Part shown: positions 51,486-61,211 of the stretch, one piece after another
How positions within the stretch are numbered: the first letter of the stretch is position 1
Layout of the letters: each line of letters starts with the position of its first letter
Source of the DNA: Winogradskyella eckloniae
GTDB taxonomy: Bacteria > Bacteroidota > Bacteroidia > Flavobacteriales > Flavobacteriaceae
Reading direction: 5' to 3'
Assembly (NCBI RefSeq): GCF_013249045.1
Contig: NZ_JABRWP010000012.1
Location: forward strand, 37,410-101,409
Length of the DNA stretch: 64,000 nt
The notes under the pieces: generated by a model
The model's database searches: none
Seen by the model: the letters and a program-made list of their open reading frames with translations, nothing else
What the model was told of the DNA's origin: nothing
Translations under genes and position numbers: made by a program

Positions 51486-54314
51486 TTAATTATCCACACC
51501 ATTAATAAAAGTTTTTACGAAGTCTTTTATTTTTTCTGTTATTCTGGTGCTTATTGATTCTCTTTGTAGGACACTTGGTTGTTTTTCTAATGCTTCAATA
51601 ACTTCATCTTCTGTTGCCATTCTTCCTGTGAAAAGAAAATCGTTTATGATGTCTTCTACTTTATCTGGTTTTAATGCTTCTGCTGTACTTAAATCTTGTA
51701 AGGCTTTTTTAGTTTCTTCTTGCCAATAGTTTTTAAATTCATCTTCAATAGCTTCACTATCATTTATTTTAGGAAGATTATTTTGAATGAACTTTTCTAT
51801 TAAAACACGTTTACTTCTTAATTCAGATTCACCAGCAATTAAATCTATTATTTGTTTTTTCTGTTTTACCTGGTCTTTTGGTTTCGCATCTTTTAATTGT
51901 GCTAATAGCTTCATTATGTAAGCTACATTAATTTCATCACGATGTATTAACTCTAATTCAAAATCAATTTCATCTAAGATAGATACTGTTTCCTTTTGGT
52001 TATTTGTTTTTATCTTATCGTAAAGGTCTAAATATTTACTTGTGTAATCTGCAAACTCTTGGTCTTTCATATACGTATCATCAAAAGAAAATTCTACAAA
52101 TGATGATAATATATTTTTTAATCGCATTATTTCTCTAAATGCTTTAGCAAATTCTAATTCGTCTTCTTCAGTAACTAAATCGTTTACACTATCTACAGTT
52201 GGCGCAATACCCATTAACACTTTATAAGCTTCATTAAATTTCGTTATTTGCTCATCGTATGGTGCTATAATTATAGTTTCTTGAGCGTTTTTATCAGAAA
52301 ACAAAGCGATAGCATCGTCTGTGTTTTGTTTTAGATTACGGAATGCTAAAATATTACCTTGTGATTTCTTTTCGTTTAAGATTCTATTAGTTCGAGAATA
52401 TGCTTGTATTAAACCGTGATAGTTTAAGTTTTTATCTACATATAGCGTGTTTAAAGACTTACTATCAAAACCTGTTAGAAACATATTAACGACTAATAAT
52501 ATATCAATCTGCTTGTTCTTAACACGTTTAGAAATGTCCTTTTTATAGTTTAGAAATGCGTTACCATCTTTAGCTGATTGTTTGGTACTAAACTGCTTAT
52601 TATAATCTGCTATAAATTCATCTAACTTATCTCTTGTATGTTTATTTACAGGTGCATCATCATTTACATCTTCTTCTTCTATTTGACCGTTTGCATCCTT
52701 ATCTGGTTCATTTACATTATAAGAAAAGATAGTTGCAATATTTAAACGGTGTTCTCCTGCTTCTTTTTTAGCTTTTAATAACTCATAATATTTAATTAGA
52801 ATATCTACACTACTTACACAAAACATTGCTGTAAATGCTCTGTGATGTGTTTTTCTGTTATGATTTGCTATTATATAATTTGTAATAGCATTTAGATAAT
52901 CTTCACTTTCATAGACTTCTTGTTTATTTATATCTTCTACTTTGGTATCATCTACACCTTCTTTAGATTTAAATACATTGTAATACTCTATTGAGAATTT
53001 TAATACATTTTCGTCTCTAATAGCATCTGTAATTACGTATTGATGTAAACACTCGTGAAATAGGTTTGCAGTTGTTTGTTTGATGCTCTTTTTACTAATC
53101 GCATTTTTTACAAATATGGGTGTTCCTGTAAAACCAAATAATTGGTGATTGGTAAAGAAGTTTACAATACGTTTGTGTGTATCTCCAAATTGAGAACGAT
53201 GACATTCATCGAATATAAAAACTACTTTTTCATCTTTTAAAGCTTCAATCTGTTTTCTAAACTTTGCTTTTGAAATAGCACTATTTAGTTTTTGAATGGT
53301 TGTAACTAATAAAGGTCTGTTATTATCTAAAAATTGATTGATAAGCATTTTTGTATTTTCAGTACCATCAATACTTTCTTTGTCGAATGCTTGAAATTCT
53401 CTAACAGTTTGGTCGTCTAAATCTTGTCTATCTACAACAAACACCACTTTTTTTATTTTAGGGTTGTTTGTTAATATCTGACTTGCCTTAAATGAAGTTA
53501 GCGTTTTACCTGAACCTGTAGTATGCCATACATAACCGTTTTTATCAGAATTTTTAACTCTTTCAATAATAGATTCTACTGCATAATACTGATAAGGTCT
53601 AAGTATCATTAGTTTTTTATCACTTTCGTGTAAAACAGTATACTTTGTAATCATTTTAGCAATATGACAAGGCTCTAAAAAGATACTTGTAAACTTATCT
53701 AATTGTGTGATTTTTTTATTCTTTTCATCACTCCAAAAAGATGTAAACTTAAAACTTTGTTTTTGACTATTTGCGTAGTATTTGGTATCTACACCATTAC
53801 TAATTACAAATATTTGCACATAATTAAATAGGGCATTATTAGATGCAAAAGATTCTTTTTGATAACGCTGTATTTGATTAAATGCTTCTTTAAGTTCAAT
53901 TCCTCTACGTTTTAATTCTATTTGAATTAATGGTAACCCATTTATAAGAATAGTAACATCATAACGGTTTTCTCTTTTACCGTTAATTGTAATTTGATTG
54001 GTTACTTGGAATTGATTTTGACACCAGAAGTCTTGATTAATAAACTCTATATACGCTTTCTCACCGTTATCTTTATGTAATACATATTTATCTCTTAAAG
54101 ATTTAGCTTTATCGAATATATTCCCCTTAGAAAGGTGTATTAGTATGCGCTCAAACTCGGATGCAGTAAAGGTTATTTTATTATGCTTCTCTAATTGTGA
54201 TTTTAGATTGCTTAATAAATCCTCTTCTGTTTTTATAACAACTGATTTATGGCCTAATGCTATTAATTGACTTATTAAATTATTTTCTAATACTTGTTCT
54301 GGTTGTGTTGTCAT
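51486..54314 (-). CDS. hsdR: Type I restriction enzyme R subunit
   Basis: HsdR is the DNA translocase and nuclease of type I restriction systems. The 942-residue protein has the N-terminal PD-(D/E)xK nuclease (RYDVTILINGLPLIQIELKRRG), the Walker A motif HTTGSGKT, the DEAD-like box IFDECHRSQFGDTH, TGTP, and a later helicase motif (DILLVVNMFLTGFDSKSLNTLYVDK...IQAYSRTNR). Length is typical. It starts 3 bases after hsdS. Together with HsdM and HsdS it would cut unmodified invading DNA. The operon looks intact and functional. Confidence 0.95.
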   Translation of the reverse strand: MTTQPEQVLENNLISQLIALGHKSVVIKTEEDLLSNLKSQLEKHNKITFTASEFERILIHLSKGNIFDKAKSLRDKYVLHKDNGEKAYIEFINQDFWCQNQFQVTNQITINGKRENRYDVTILINGLPLIQIELKRRGIELKEAFNQIQRYQKESFASNNALFNYVQIFVISNGVDTKYYANSQKQSFKFTSFWSDEKNKKITQLDKFTSIFLEPCHIAKMITKYTVLHESDKKLMILRPYQYYAVESIIERVKNSDKNGYVWHTTGSGKTLTSFKASQILTNNPKIKKVVFVVDRQDLDDQTVREFQAFDKESIDGTENTKMLINQFLDNNRPLLVTTIQKLNSAISKAKFRKQIEALKDEKVVFIFDECHRSQFGDTHKRIVNFFTNHQLFGFTGTPIFVKNAISKKSIKQTTANLFHECLHQYVITDAIRDENVLKFSIEYYNVFKSKEGVDDTKVEDINKQEVYESEDYLNAITNYIIANHNRKTHHRAFTAMFCVSSVDILIKYYELLKAKKEAGEHRLNIATIFSYNVNEPDKDANGQIEEEDVNDDAPVNKHTRDKLDEFIADYNKQFSTKQSAKDGNAFLNYKKDISKRVKNKQIDILLVVNMFLTGFDSKSLNTLYVDKNLNYHGLIQAYSRTNRILNEKKSQGNILAFRNLKQNTDDAIALFSDKNAQETIIIAPYDEQITKFNEAYKVLMGIAPTVDSVNDLVTEEDELEFAKAFREIMRLKNILSSFVEFSFDDTYMKDQEFADYTSKYLDLYDKIKTNNQKETVSILDEIDFELELIHRDEINVAYIMKLLAQLKDAKPKDQVKQKKQIIDLIAGESELRSKRVLIEKFIQNNLPKINDSEAIEDEFKNYWQEETKKALQDLSTAEALKPDKVEDIINDFLFTGRMATEDEVIEALEKQPSVLQRESISTRITEKIKDFVKTFINGVDN

Positions 54315-54317
54315 ATA

Positions 54318-55553
54318 TTAAACGAACATCTTTTGTAAAAGACCTTTTTTAAAGGCTTTACTGTTTTCTATTTGGGTATTTAAAGCTTCAATTTTTATAT
54401 CTATATCTGATAAGAAATTGGCTATTTTGGTTTGTTCTTCTAAGCAAGGGATTGATAATTTCAATTTCAATAAATCTTTAGTATAAATAGCAGCAACACT
54501 TGTCGTTCCTGTTGCATATCTTTTCAATCCTTTAATACCATCGTATGAATTAAGTCTATAATTCATAAAATAATTATTATTAAACTCAAACCTCATTAAA
54601 TTAGAATTATAATATGCTAATGGAAGTTCATCCCTCCAAATAGCAACTTTACCTACTAAATCTAAAGTATTTCTTGTATTAAAAAATAAATCACCTTTTT
54701 TTATTTGATCATCTTCATCTACCACTTCACTATCATCGATATACTGAACCTTATTAGTAAGAATATTACCTCTTCCAAGATTCCCCATCTTTATTAATGG
54801 TCTATCTGTAATTTTATCCGAATTAGAATAGTTTCCTCCTAATTTAAAACTTATCAATAATTGTTTTAAGGATTTCTCTTCCCATTCAGGAAAGGCATTA
54901 CCATTTTCATCTTTAAACCTTAGTTCTTGATTAAAGATTTTTTGCATTATACCTTTTTTGTATTGCTCTAAAAGGGTTTTCTTTTTAGTTAGTTTGGTAA
55001 TTTTATCATCTACATCTGTAAGAAATGCTGCTATTTTTTGTTGTTCTTGAAGTTTTGGTATTGTTATTTTTATATGATTTATATCATTAGGTGACAAGTT
55101 AGGTGGATCACTACCTGCAATATTATTTTCAATAGACTTTATTAACCTATCTCCTTTTAGTAAATTATATATAAATGATGAATTATTATCTGTTATTAAT
55201 TTAGCAACTCTTTGATTCAATAAAGAGTTATTAAAATATTCATCAATTCTTGCTATTTTTAAATTACCACTTAAAATTGGTCTTGTTAATGCGACTACAT
55301 AATCGCCCTCATTTAAAACAAACTTTTTATATTTTTCAACATATTCATATGGTAAGTATGATAAATTATCTGTTTTCATTTTATCAATACCTACGTCTGC
55401 AATTTTAACCCATAATGCTCCATCAGAATTTAATGAATCAGAGCTTGAGAATGCATAACCATTAAAAAGTTTAAAAGTATCACCTATTTTACATTTCTTC
55501 CAATCATCACTAAACTCTGGAAACCTCAATTGTGGTGTTAATTGTTTTTCCAT
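54318..55553 (-). CDS. hsdS: Type I restriction enzyme specificity subunit
   Basis: HsdS recognises the bipartite DNA target for both methylation and cleavage. The 411-residue protein has two target-recognition domains: one after PQLRFPEFSDDWKKCKIGDTFKLFNGYAFSSSDSL, a second from GNAFPEWEEKSLKQLLISFKLGGNYSN, each followed by a conserved helix (IPKLQEQQKIAAFLTDVDDKITKLTKKKTLLEQYKKGIMQKIF and IPCLEEQTKIANFLSDIDIKIEALNTQIENSKAFKKGLLQKMFV). The two halves imply a split recognition sequence that cannot be predicted. The helices are near repeats, which allows recombination between specificities. Starts 2 bases after hsdM. Confidence 0.95.
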   Translation of the reverse strand: MEKQLTPQLRFPEFSDDWKKCKIGDTFKLFNGYAFSSSDSLNSDGALWVKIADVGIDKMKTDNLSYLPYEYVEKYKKFVLNEGDYVVALTRPILSGNLKIARIDEYFNNSLLNQRVAKLITDNNSSFIYNLLKGDRLIKSIENNIAGSDPPNLSPNDINHIKITIPKLQEQQKIAAFLTDVDDKITKLTKKKTLLEQYKKGIMQKIFNQELRFKDENGNAFPEWEEKSLKQLLISFKLGGNYSNSDKITDRPLIKMGNLGRGNILTNKVQYIDDSEVVDEDDQIKKGDLFFNTRNTLDLVGKVAIWRDELPLAYYNSNLMRFEFNNNYFMNYRLNSYDGIKGLKRYATGTTSVAAIYTKDLLKLKLSIPCLEEQTKIANFLSDIDIKIEALNTQIENSKAFKKGLLQKMFV

Positions 55554-55555
55554 AA

Positions 55556-57157
55556 TTAAAAAGGTGTTTTAATATTTAACTCCTCACAATATGAAGCAAT
55601 GCGTTTATTTGTTTCTTCAATATCTACATCTAATGCTTGTATTTGTTCTGCAACAGCGTTAATATCAATAGGTTCTTCTTCTTCAAAAGTGTCTACATAA
55701 CGTGGTATATTTAGATTATAATCATTATCTGCTATTTCTTGTAATGTTGCTCTGTGGCTGTATTTATCTATTATGGTTCTATTAGTATAGGTTTCTACAA
55801 TTTGATTGATATGCTCTGGTAATAGCTTATTATCTTTACCTTGTTTTTCAAAATGGTTAGAAGCATCAATAAACAATACATCTTCATTAACTTCTCTACA
55901 TTTTTTTATAACCAAAATACACGTTGGTATCCCTGTACCAAAAAAGATATTTGCAGGCAAACCAATAATTGCATCTATATAGTTTCTGTCTTCAATTAAA
56001 TAACGTCTAATATGCGCTTCTGAAGAACCTCTAAACAATACACCGTGAGGTAATACGGTTGCCATTATACCGTTTTCATCTAAATGATGAATCATATGCT
56101 GTACAAATGCAAAATCTGCTTTTGTCTTGGGTGCTAATTTACCATACTGACTAAATCTATCATCTGTACTAAATATTCCTTTTGCAGACCACTTTGCAGA
56201 AAATGGCGGATTCGCTACAATAGCTTCGGCTTTTAAGTCGATAGCCATATGTTGTGGTTCTTCTAAGGTATCTTCTTGTTTAATATCGAACTCACGATAA
56301 TTTACATCGTGTAGTATCATATTCATACGTGCTAAGTTATACGTTGTACGGTTTAATTCTTGACCGTAAAACATACCAACATCGTCTACTTCTTTAGCTA
56401 CACGCAAGAGCAACGAGCCACTCCCACACGTTGGATCATACACCGATTTTAAACGTTTTTTACGCGTAGTTACTATTTTTGCTAATATGATAGATACTTC
56501 TTGAGGCGTATAAAATTCCCCTGCTTTTTTTCCTGCACTTGCAGCAAACTGCCCAATTAGAAACTCATAAGCATCACCTAATAAATCGCTGTCATTATCC
56601 TCTAATCTAAAATCAATTTCATCTAAATGGGTTATGATTTTTGCAATGGTTTCATTTTGTGCTTTTACAGTTCTTCCTAACTTACCAGAAGTTAAATCTA
56701 AATCTTCAAATAGTTTTACAAAATCATCTTCTGATTCTGTACCCATTGTACTTTGTTCAATATTGGTAAGAATACGCTCTAAGTCTTCAATAATAAAGAA
56801 TTGCTTTGCTTCGTCATTATCGTTGGTTACTATTTCTGAAAGGTTATTTCCTTTTTGAGCAATAGAGGTAAATAATTCACTTGGTTTTAAGAAGTAACCT
56901 AACTCTTTAACGCAGGCTTTTTTAACTGCTTCAACATATATTTTACCATTTTCTGAATTTTCATCTAACTGCTCATAAGTTAAACCATCTGGTGCTAATA
57001 TTTTATTAGCGTATAAGTGTAACTTCTCTGAAAGATATTTAAAGAATATAAAGCCTAAGATGTAGTTCCTGTAATCATCAGCATCCATTTTACCTCTTAG
57101 TAAATTGGCAATAGCCCACAATTGTTTTTCAAGTAGTTTTTTTTGTTCTTCGGACAT
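55556..57157 (-). CDS. hsdM: Type I restriction enzyme M subunit (N6-adenine methyltransferase)
   Basis: HsdM methylates adenine in the target defined by HsdS. The 533-residue protein has an N-terminal helical domain (LWAIANLLRGKMDADDYRNYILGFIFFKYLSEKL), the SAM-binding motif DPTCGSGSLLL at 241-251 and the catalytic NPPF at 316-319. The C-terminal helices (AEQIQALDVDIEETNKRIASYCEELNI) contact HsdS. It is the first gene of the RM operon, 89 bp after the DUF3987 stop. No decay is visible in any of the three subunits. Confidence 0.96.
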   Translation of the reverse strand: MSEEQKKLLEKQLWAIANLLRGKMDADDYRNYILGFIFFKYLSEKLHLYANKILAPDGLTYEQLDENSENGKIYVEAVKKACVKELGYFLKPSELFTSIAQKGNNLSEIVTNDNDEAKQFFIIEDLERILTNIEQSTMGTESEDDFVKLFEDLDLTSGKLGRTVKAQNETIAKIITHLDEIDFRLEDNDSDLLGDAYEFLIGQFAASAGKKAGEFYTPQEVSIILAKIVTTRKKRLKSVYDPTCGSGSLLLRVAKEVDDVGMFYGQELNRTTYNLARMNMILHDVNYREFDIKQEDTLEEPQHMAIDLKAEAIVANPPFSAKWSAKGIFSTDDRFSQYGKLAPKTKADFAFVQHMIHHLDENGIMATVLPHGVLFRGSSEAHIRRYLIEDRNYIDAIIGLPANIFFGTGIPTCILVIKKCREVNEDVLFIDASNHFEKQGKDNKLLPEHINQIVETYTNRTIIDKYSHRATLQEIADNDYNLNIPRYVDTFEEEEPIDINAVAEQIQALDVDIEETNKRIASYCEELNIKTPF

Positions 57158-57246
57158 TTAGTTTGATAGTGTATTTTGAATTGTTAAAAATATAAATCTT
57201 TTAAAGATAAATAGCAAGGGAAATGAGGAAAGTGAGGGAAATAATA

Positions 57247-59529
57247 CTAAACATCCTCAGTTCCCTTATTCCCCTCATTATATTCTTTTGATGGGTTGTA
57301 ATAATTACCTTGTGATTCTCTTACTATAAAACCATCTTTACATAACTGAGTAATATAACGTTCTGCTGTTTTTTGAGTAATATCATAACTCATTGCTGTT
57401 GTATAATATTGCTGTGTTGTAAAACGTAATGGTAAGCCTTCTATAAATTGCTCTTTTTTGTTTTTGTAATTAACCTTTGTATTATCTACAGGTAAACTTG
57501 AATACACTTTACTACTATGTTTAATTAATGCTTTAACCATTGTGAGCGTTGTTTGAAAATCGTTATCAGAACAATACAATTGAACAGATATATCTCCTGT
57601 TTCTAATATTCTAATTGCTGTTAAAATCATACTAATTCTAAATGCAATTATGCCTAACCTTTTTACTGTAGCATCATAATCTAATGGATTGACATTTAAA
57701 TAATACAGATTTAGTTTAGGAAAAAACTCTAGAAACTCTTGTTGTTGTGTTTCTGTGTATGAAAATCTTATAGGTTGATTTGATTTTAACGTACTGTACA
57801 ACTCGTAAAACTGTTCTCCTAAAACATCATAATACTCATTTAAACCACCCTTAGTACTATTTGCAAATACATTTCTCCACTTCGTATTACTTGGCATTTG
57901 ATAGAACATAAAACGACTAAATAAACCGTTTTCTGCATTTGGCATTAATGACAAAACTTGTTTTGGTGTACCTGTTAATACACAAGATAAACAAGGCTCT
58001 TTCATTTCTATATATTCGCGTTCTGTTTTACGATAATATGATATTGGTTCGTGATGAAAAGCATTTCTAAAACCATCTGAATAATCGCCATAATCTTTTG
58101 CGAAATTTTTAGCCAAAGTATCTGCTTCGGTTTCAAATATTAGTCCTTTTCCTTTGTTTTCATACAATAATTGAAACATACCAGACGAACTATTATTTGC
58201 AGGAATGTACAACATTTTTAATGGTGGTTTTTGAGGCTTCTTTATTGATGCGTCTTTGCCTTTATTCTTATTATAGAGTGCTAATTGTGTATTATATTCC
58301 TCTTTCATTAGTTTTGATTCTTCCTGCATATTATTATGAATACGATTTACTAAACGTTTACAAAATTTCACTTTTCCTTTTCCTGAAGCCGCTGGTGCTG
58401 TTACGAATAAAAATAGGTTAGGATAAATTTTATCTCCATCGTAGACGCCATATAATTTAGGTAAACAAGCACTAATAGTTGTTATTGAACCTAATATCAT
58501 TAAATCTTGTTCTTGTTCTGATTTAGTGTGCTTAACCATATCTTGAAGCAATTGCGGAAGTTGAGGAATTAAGGAATTTGAGAATGTTGGACTACTTTCA
58601 AATTCTTCTTTTAACTCCTCTTTTTTAGTTGTTAAAACTTCTTCTTCAATAGGTGTTTTATACGGTTTTATATTGTTTTGATGTGCTAAATAATAAAACG
58701 TAGATATACTAATCCCTGTACCTTTAGCTTTTAAGCATTTATTATACTGCTCATTACATTCTTGATAATTGTAGTTGATATAAAATCTGCTGATTCTGTG
58801 ATAGTATTCTCTTCCTACTTCTCCATATTCTTCTGAAATTGCAAAGCCTAAGTTTCTCCACGTTTCGTAATTACCTGTAATATCTGTAGCAGTTTGTTCT
58901 ATTTCGGATATATAAGTTTCTATATTATTACTTATTGGTTTGAATTGTTTTACTGCTGGTGCTATTTCTTTTGGTTTTGAAATTACCTCAAAAATGTCTG
59001 AATTATTATTGATAAAACAATCTTTATCATAAGACACAAAACAAAGTCTACAAATATCGCTTCCAGAAGTGTCTATATTTATACTTAAAGCTTGTTCGTA
59101 ATAGGCTACAACTTGTTTGTAGGCTTCTTTATGTTGTTCTTTATTAGTATTTACTTTAACTATTACCTTTATACCATTACCACTTGGGCTAATAAATGAA
59201 GCATAAGTGTACGGTGCTAAATGTGTAAGATTTACTAATTCTTTTAATCGTGTTTCTGATAGTTTATCAATATCTAAAATTACATATTGGCTATACGTTT
59301 CTATTTTATCGATACTTCTACCATTGTTAAAAGTACCTGATACTGTAAAACCTTTTAATTGCTTTTTATGTTGGTCTGCGCTGTGTTTATTGTTATTAGA
59401 TAATAGGTTTCTTATTGTGTTTATTTCGACTTTATAAGTCCCTATTTTGATGTCATTAAGGATTTTTTCTAAAGGCTTATCCTCAATCTTGTTTACGAAG
59501 TCTTTAAAAACTGATACGGCTGCTTGCAT
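57247..59529 (-). CDS. DUF3987 protein with BT4734/VirE-like N-terminal domain (primase-helicase-like)
   Basis: A 760-residue mobile-element protein. Residues about 1-190 are a BT4734/VirE-N-like domain (LKGFTVSGTFNNGRSIDKIETYSQYVILDIDKLSETRLKELVNL... YTYASFISPSGNGIKVIVKV), a fold related to archaeal-type primase. Residues about 205-290 match the PriCT-2 region (NYETWRNLGFAISEEYGEVGREYYHRISRFY). The rest is DUF3987, with the P-loop-like APAASGKGKVKFCKRLV and FETEADTLAKNFAKDYGDYSDGFRNAFHHEPISYYRKTEREY. Such proteins probably start replication of the element. The excisionase-like gene lies 11 bp upstream in the same transcript. Confidence 0.9.
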   Translation of the reverse strand: MQAAVSVFKDFVNKIEDKPLEKILNDIKIGTYKVEINTIRNLLSNNNKHSADQHKKQLKGFTVSGTFNNGRSIDKIETYSQYVILDIDKLSETRLKELVNLTHLAPYTYASFISPSGNGIKVIVKVNTNKEQHKEAYKQVVAYYEQALSINIDTSGSDICRLCFVSYDKDCFINNNSDIFEVISKPKEIAPAVKQFKPISNNIETYISEIEQTATDITGNYETWRNLGFAISEEYGEVGREYYHRISRFYINYNYQECNEQYNKCLKAKGTGISISTFYYLAHQNNIKPYKTPIEEEVLTTKKEELKEEFESSPTFSNSLIPQLPQLLQDMVKHTKSEQEQDLMILGSITTISACLPKLYGVYDGDKIYPNLFLFVTAPAASGKGKVKFCKRLVNRIHNNMQEESKLMKEEYNTQLALYNKNKGKDASIKKPQKPPLKMLYIPANNSSSGMFQLLYENKGKGLIFETEADTLAKNFAKDYGDYSDGFRNAFHHEPISYYRKTEREYIEMKEPCLSCVLTGTPKQVLSLMPNAENGLFSRFMFYQMPSNTKWRNVFANSTKGGLNEYYDVLGEQFYELYSTLKSNQPIRFSYTETQQQEFLEFFPKLNLYYLNVNPLDYDATVKRLGIIAFRISMILTAIRILETGDISVQLYCSDNDFQTTLTMVKALIKHSSKVYSSLPVDNTKVNYKNKKEQFIEGLPLRFTTQQYYTTAMSYDITQKTAERYITQLCKDGFIVRESQGNYYNPSKEYNEGNKGTEDV

Positions 59530-59540
59530 AACTTTAAGAT

Positions 59541-59834
59541 TTAAAAATTACGCTTTTTGCTAGAAAAAGCTTGTTTGTAGTTTTTATCTAAAAGCTTTTG
59601 TACATCGCTCATCCTATAATAGATTTTTGAGCCTATTTGAGAGAATGATATTTTCCCCTCATCTCTCCAACTCTGGCACGTTCTTTTGCTAATATTCATT
59701 AGCTGTAAAAACTCTTGATTGTCGAGAAATGTGTCGGTTGGTGATTTCTGTTTTTCTTCTAGTTTTTTGTTTAGTGTGTCTAAACGATTTACTAATTCTT
59801 TGTACTGTTGTGCACTTAAAATGATTGCTTCCAT
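59541..59834 (-). CDS. Excisionase-like helix-turn-helix protein
   Basis: A 97-residue protein. After a helical start (MEAIILSAQQYKELVNRLDTLNKKLEEKQ) it has a MerR/excisionase-type winged helix (FLDNQEFLQLMNISKRTCQSWRDEGKISFSQIGSKIYYRMSDVQKLLDKN), the standard HTH_17 pattern. In Bacteroidota elements such a gene precedes the DUF3987 gene and controls excision or replication. Here the DUF3987 gene begins 11 bases after its stop. The basic tail (KQAFSSKKRNF) may add DNA affinity. Confidence 0.88.
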   Translation of the reverse strand: MEAIILSAQQYKELVNRLDTLNKKLEEKQKSPTDTFLDNQEFLQLMNISKRTCQSWRDEGKISFSQIGSKIYYRMSDVQKLLDKNYKQAFSSKKRNF

Positions 59835-59966
59835 TTACTTCTTTTTTTTAATGTTATTATTAAATTCTGAAGCAAATATTGGATAAGAAGTGAAGCAAAA
59901 ACAGTTACATAGGGTTATATAACCCCACACAAAACCCTTATAAACATTGAGTTTTATAGAAATAAA

Positions 59967-61208
59967 TTATTTTAATTTTCTTGATTCAGATATCATTGTA
60001 CGTAGATGTTTTTCCCAAAATTCAATAGCTTTTAAATTTGGGGTATTAAATTCGTTTCTTAACTTTTGAGTACTAATTCCTTTTTCTGAAGATTTTTTGG
60101 TTTGGAAATTAGCAGATATGAAACGGAATAATTCGGCATCTGATTTTGTATTAAATATTTTAGGTTTTAAGTCATTTATCATTTTAAACAATAATGCTAA
60201 TTGAGGAACAGAAAGGTCTGTTTTAAGTTTTGGTGTGCACTTAGTTTGAGGGTTTACAAGTTGTTCTTTTTCTTGAATTTTACTTAACTCTGCATTAATT
60301 AAACCTTGCAATTGATAAATAGGAAAAAACTCCAACGGAAAGAATAATTTTTCTTTATTGATATAATAAGTTGGAAGATTGGAATCATCCGACAATATTC
60401 TATTTTTAGGATATTTACTTATGTAGCCTAAACCTAACAAATCATCTTTAGTGTGCCCTTTAGCTTTTAAGTCTTCTATTGCTTGTTCCGCTGCATCTTC
60501 TGAATAATTACCTTCAAGGTCATCTTTTTCGCCAAACAAATACATCTCTATATCTTTATAGAAGTATTGTAAAGCATCTTTATTTAATTGTGTGCGTTCT
60601 TTTACTATATTATATAATTGTAAGTCTGTATGGTCTTTATTTCTAATAGTATTTAGTAAGGTATAAATCTCATTAGTATCTTCTGATTCGGTTTCTTCTT
60701 TATGATATTGTAAGAAGCTTTTGAAAGTGTTTAACCTTTCAGCTATTGCCATATATTTAACAAAATGACTTACAAATACATAGTCAATCCCATAATACCC
60801 TTCTACTGTTGCTTCTTCCCAAAACAATTCGTAAATATCATCTATCTCTTGAATGCTTTTGAATTTCATATTTAATACTTCTAGAACATCATTAAACTCT
60901 TGAAATAGAAAATTTTTAATTAACCTTTTTCTAAACTCATCTAATGAATCATCTTGCATATCAAACTCTGAAAGATTTATATAACATCTTATAAATTCTG
61001 CTATATCTGGACTACATTTTGTGAGCTTTTTTTGCATCTTCTTAATTTCAGCTTTAGTGTAATCGCTTTTTTCCTCTTCATTTACAAATGATGAGAATAG
61101 CATTTTATCTTTATCTGTTTGACCGTTGATTTTTAATGAAATAAATTCGTCAATTGTTACGATAAACTTATCTATTAATGCAATATCTATTTTTGAATAT
61201 TCTTCCAT
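59967..61208 (-). CDS. Element-associated protein of unknown function
   Basis: A 413-residue soluble protein, largely helical, with no named family recognised. Residues about 330-413 (KTDLSVPQLALLFKMINDLKPKIFNTKSDAELFRFISANFQTKKSSEKGISTQKLRNEFNTPNLKAIEFWEKHLRTMISESRKLK) form a block I associate with proteins next to integrases in Bacteroidota mobile elements. It starts 3 bases after the integrase stop, so the two are cotranscribed. It might be a regulator or an integrase partner. No catalytic motif and no membrane helix are visible. Confidence 0.6.
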   Translation of the reverse strand: MEEYSKIDIALIDKFIVTIDEFISLKINGQTDKDKMLFSSFVNEEEKSDYTKAEIKKMQKKLTKCSPDIAEFIRCYINLSEFDMQDDSLDEFRKRLIKNFLFQEFNDVLEVLNMKFKSIQEIDDIYELFWEEATVEGYYGIDYVFVSHFVKYMAIAERLNTFKSFLQYHKEETESEDTNEIYTLLNTIRNKDHTDLQLYNIVKERTQLNKDALQYFYKDIEMYLFGEKDDLEGNYSEDAAEQAIEDLKAKGHTKDDLLGLGYISKYPKNRILSDDSNLPTYYINKEKLFFPLEFFPIYQLQGLINAELSKIQEKEQLVNPQTKCTPKLKTDLSVPQLALLFKMINDLKPKIFNTKSDAELFRFISANFQTKKSSEKGISTQKLRNEFNTPNLKAIEFWEKHLRTMISESRKLK

Positions 61209-61211
61209 TTT

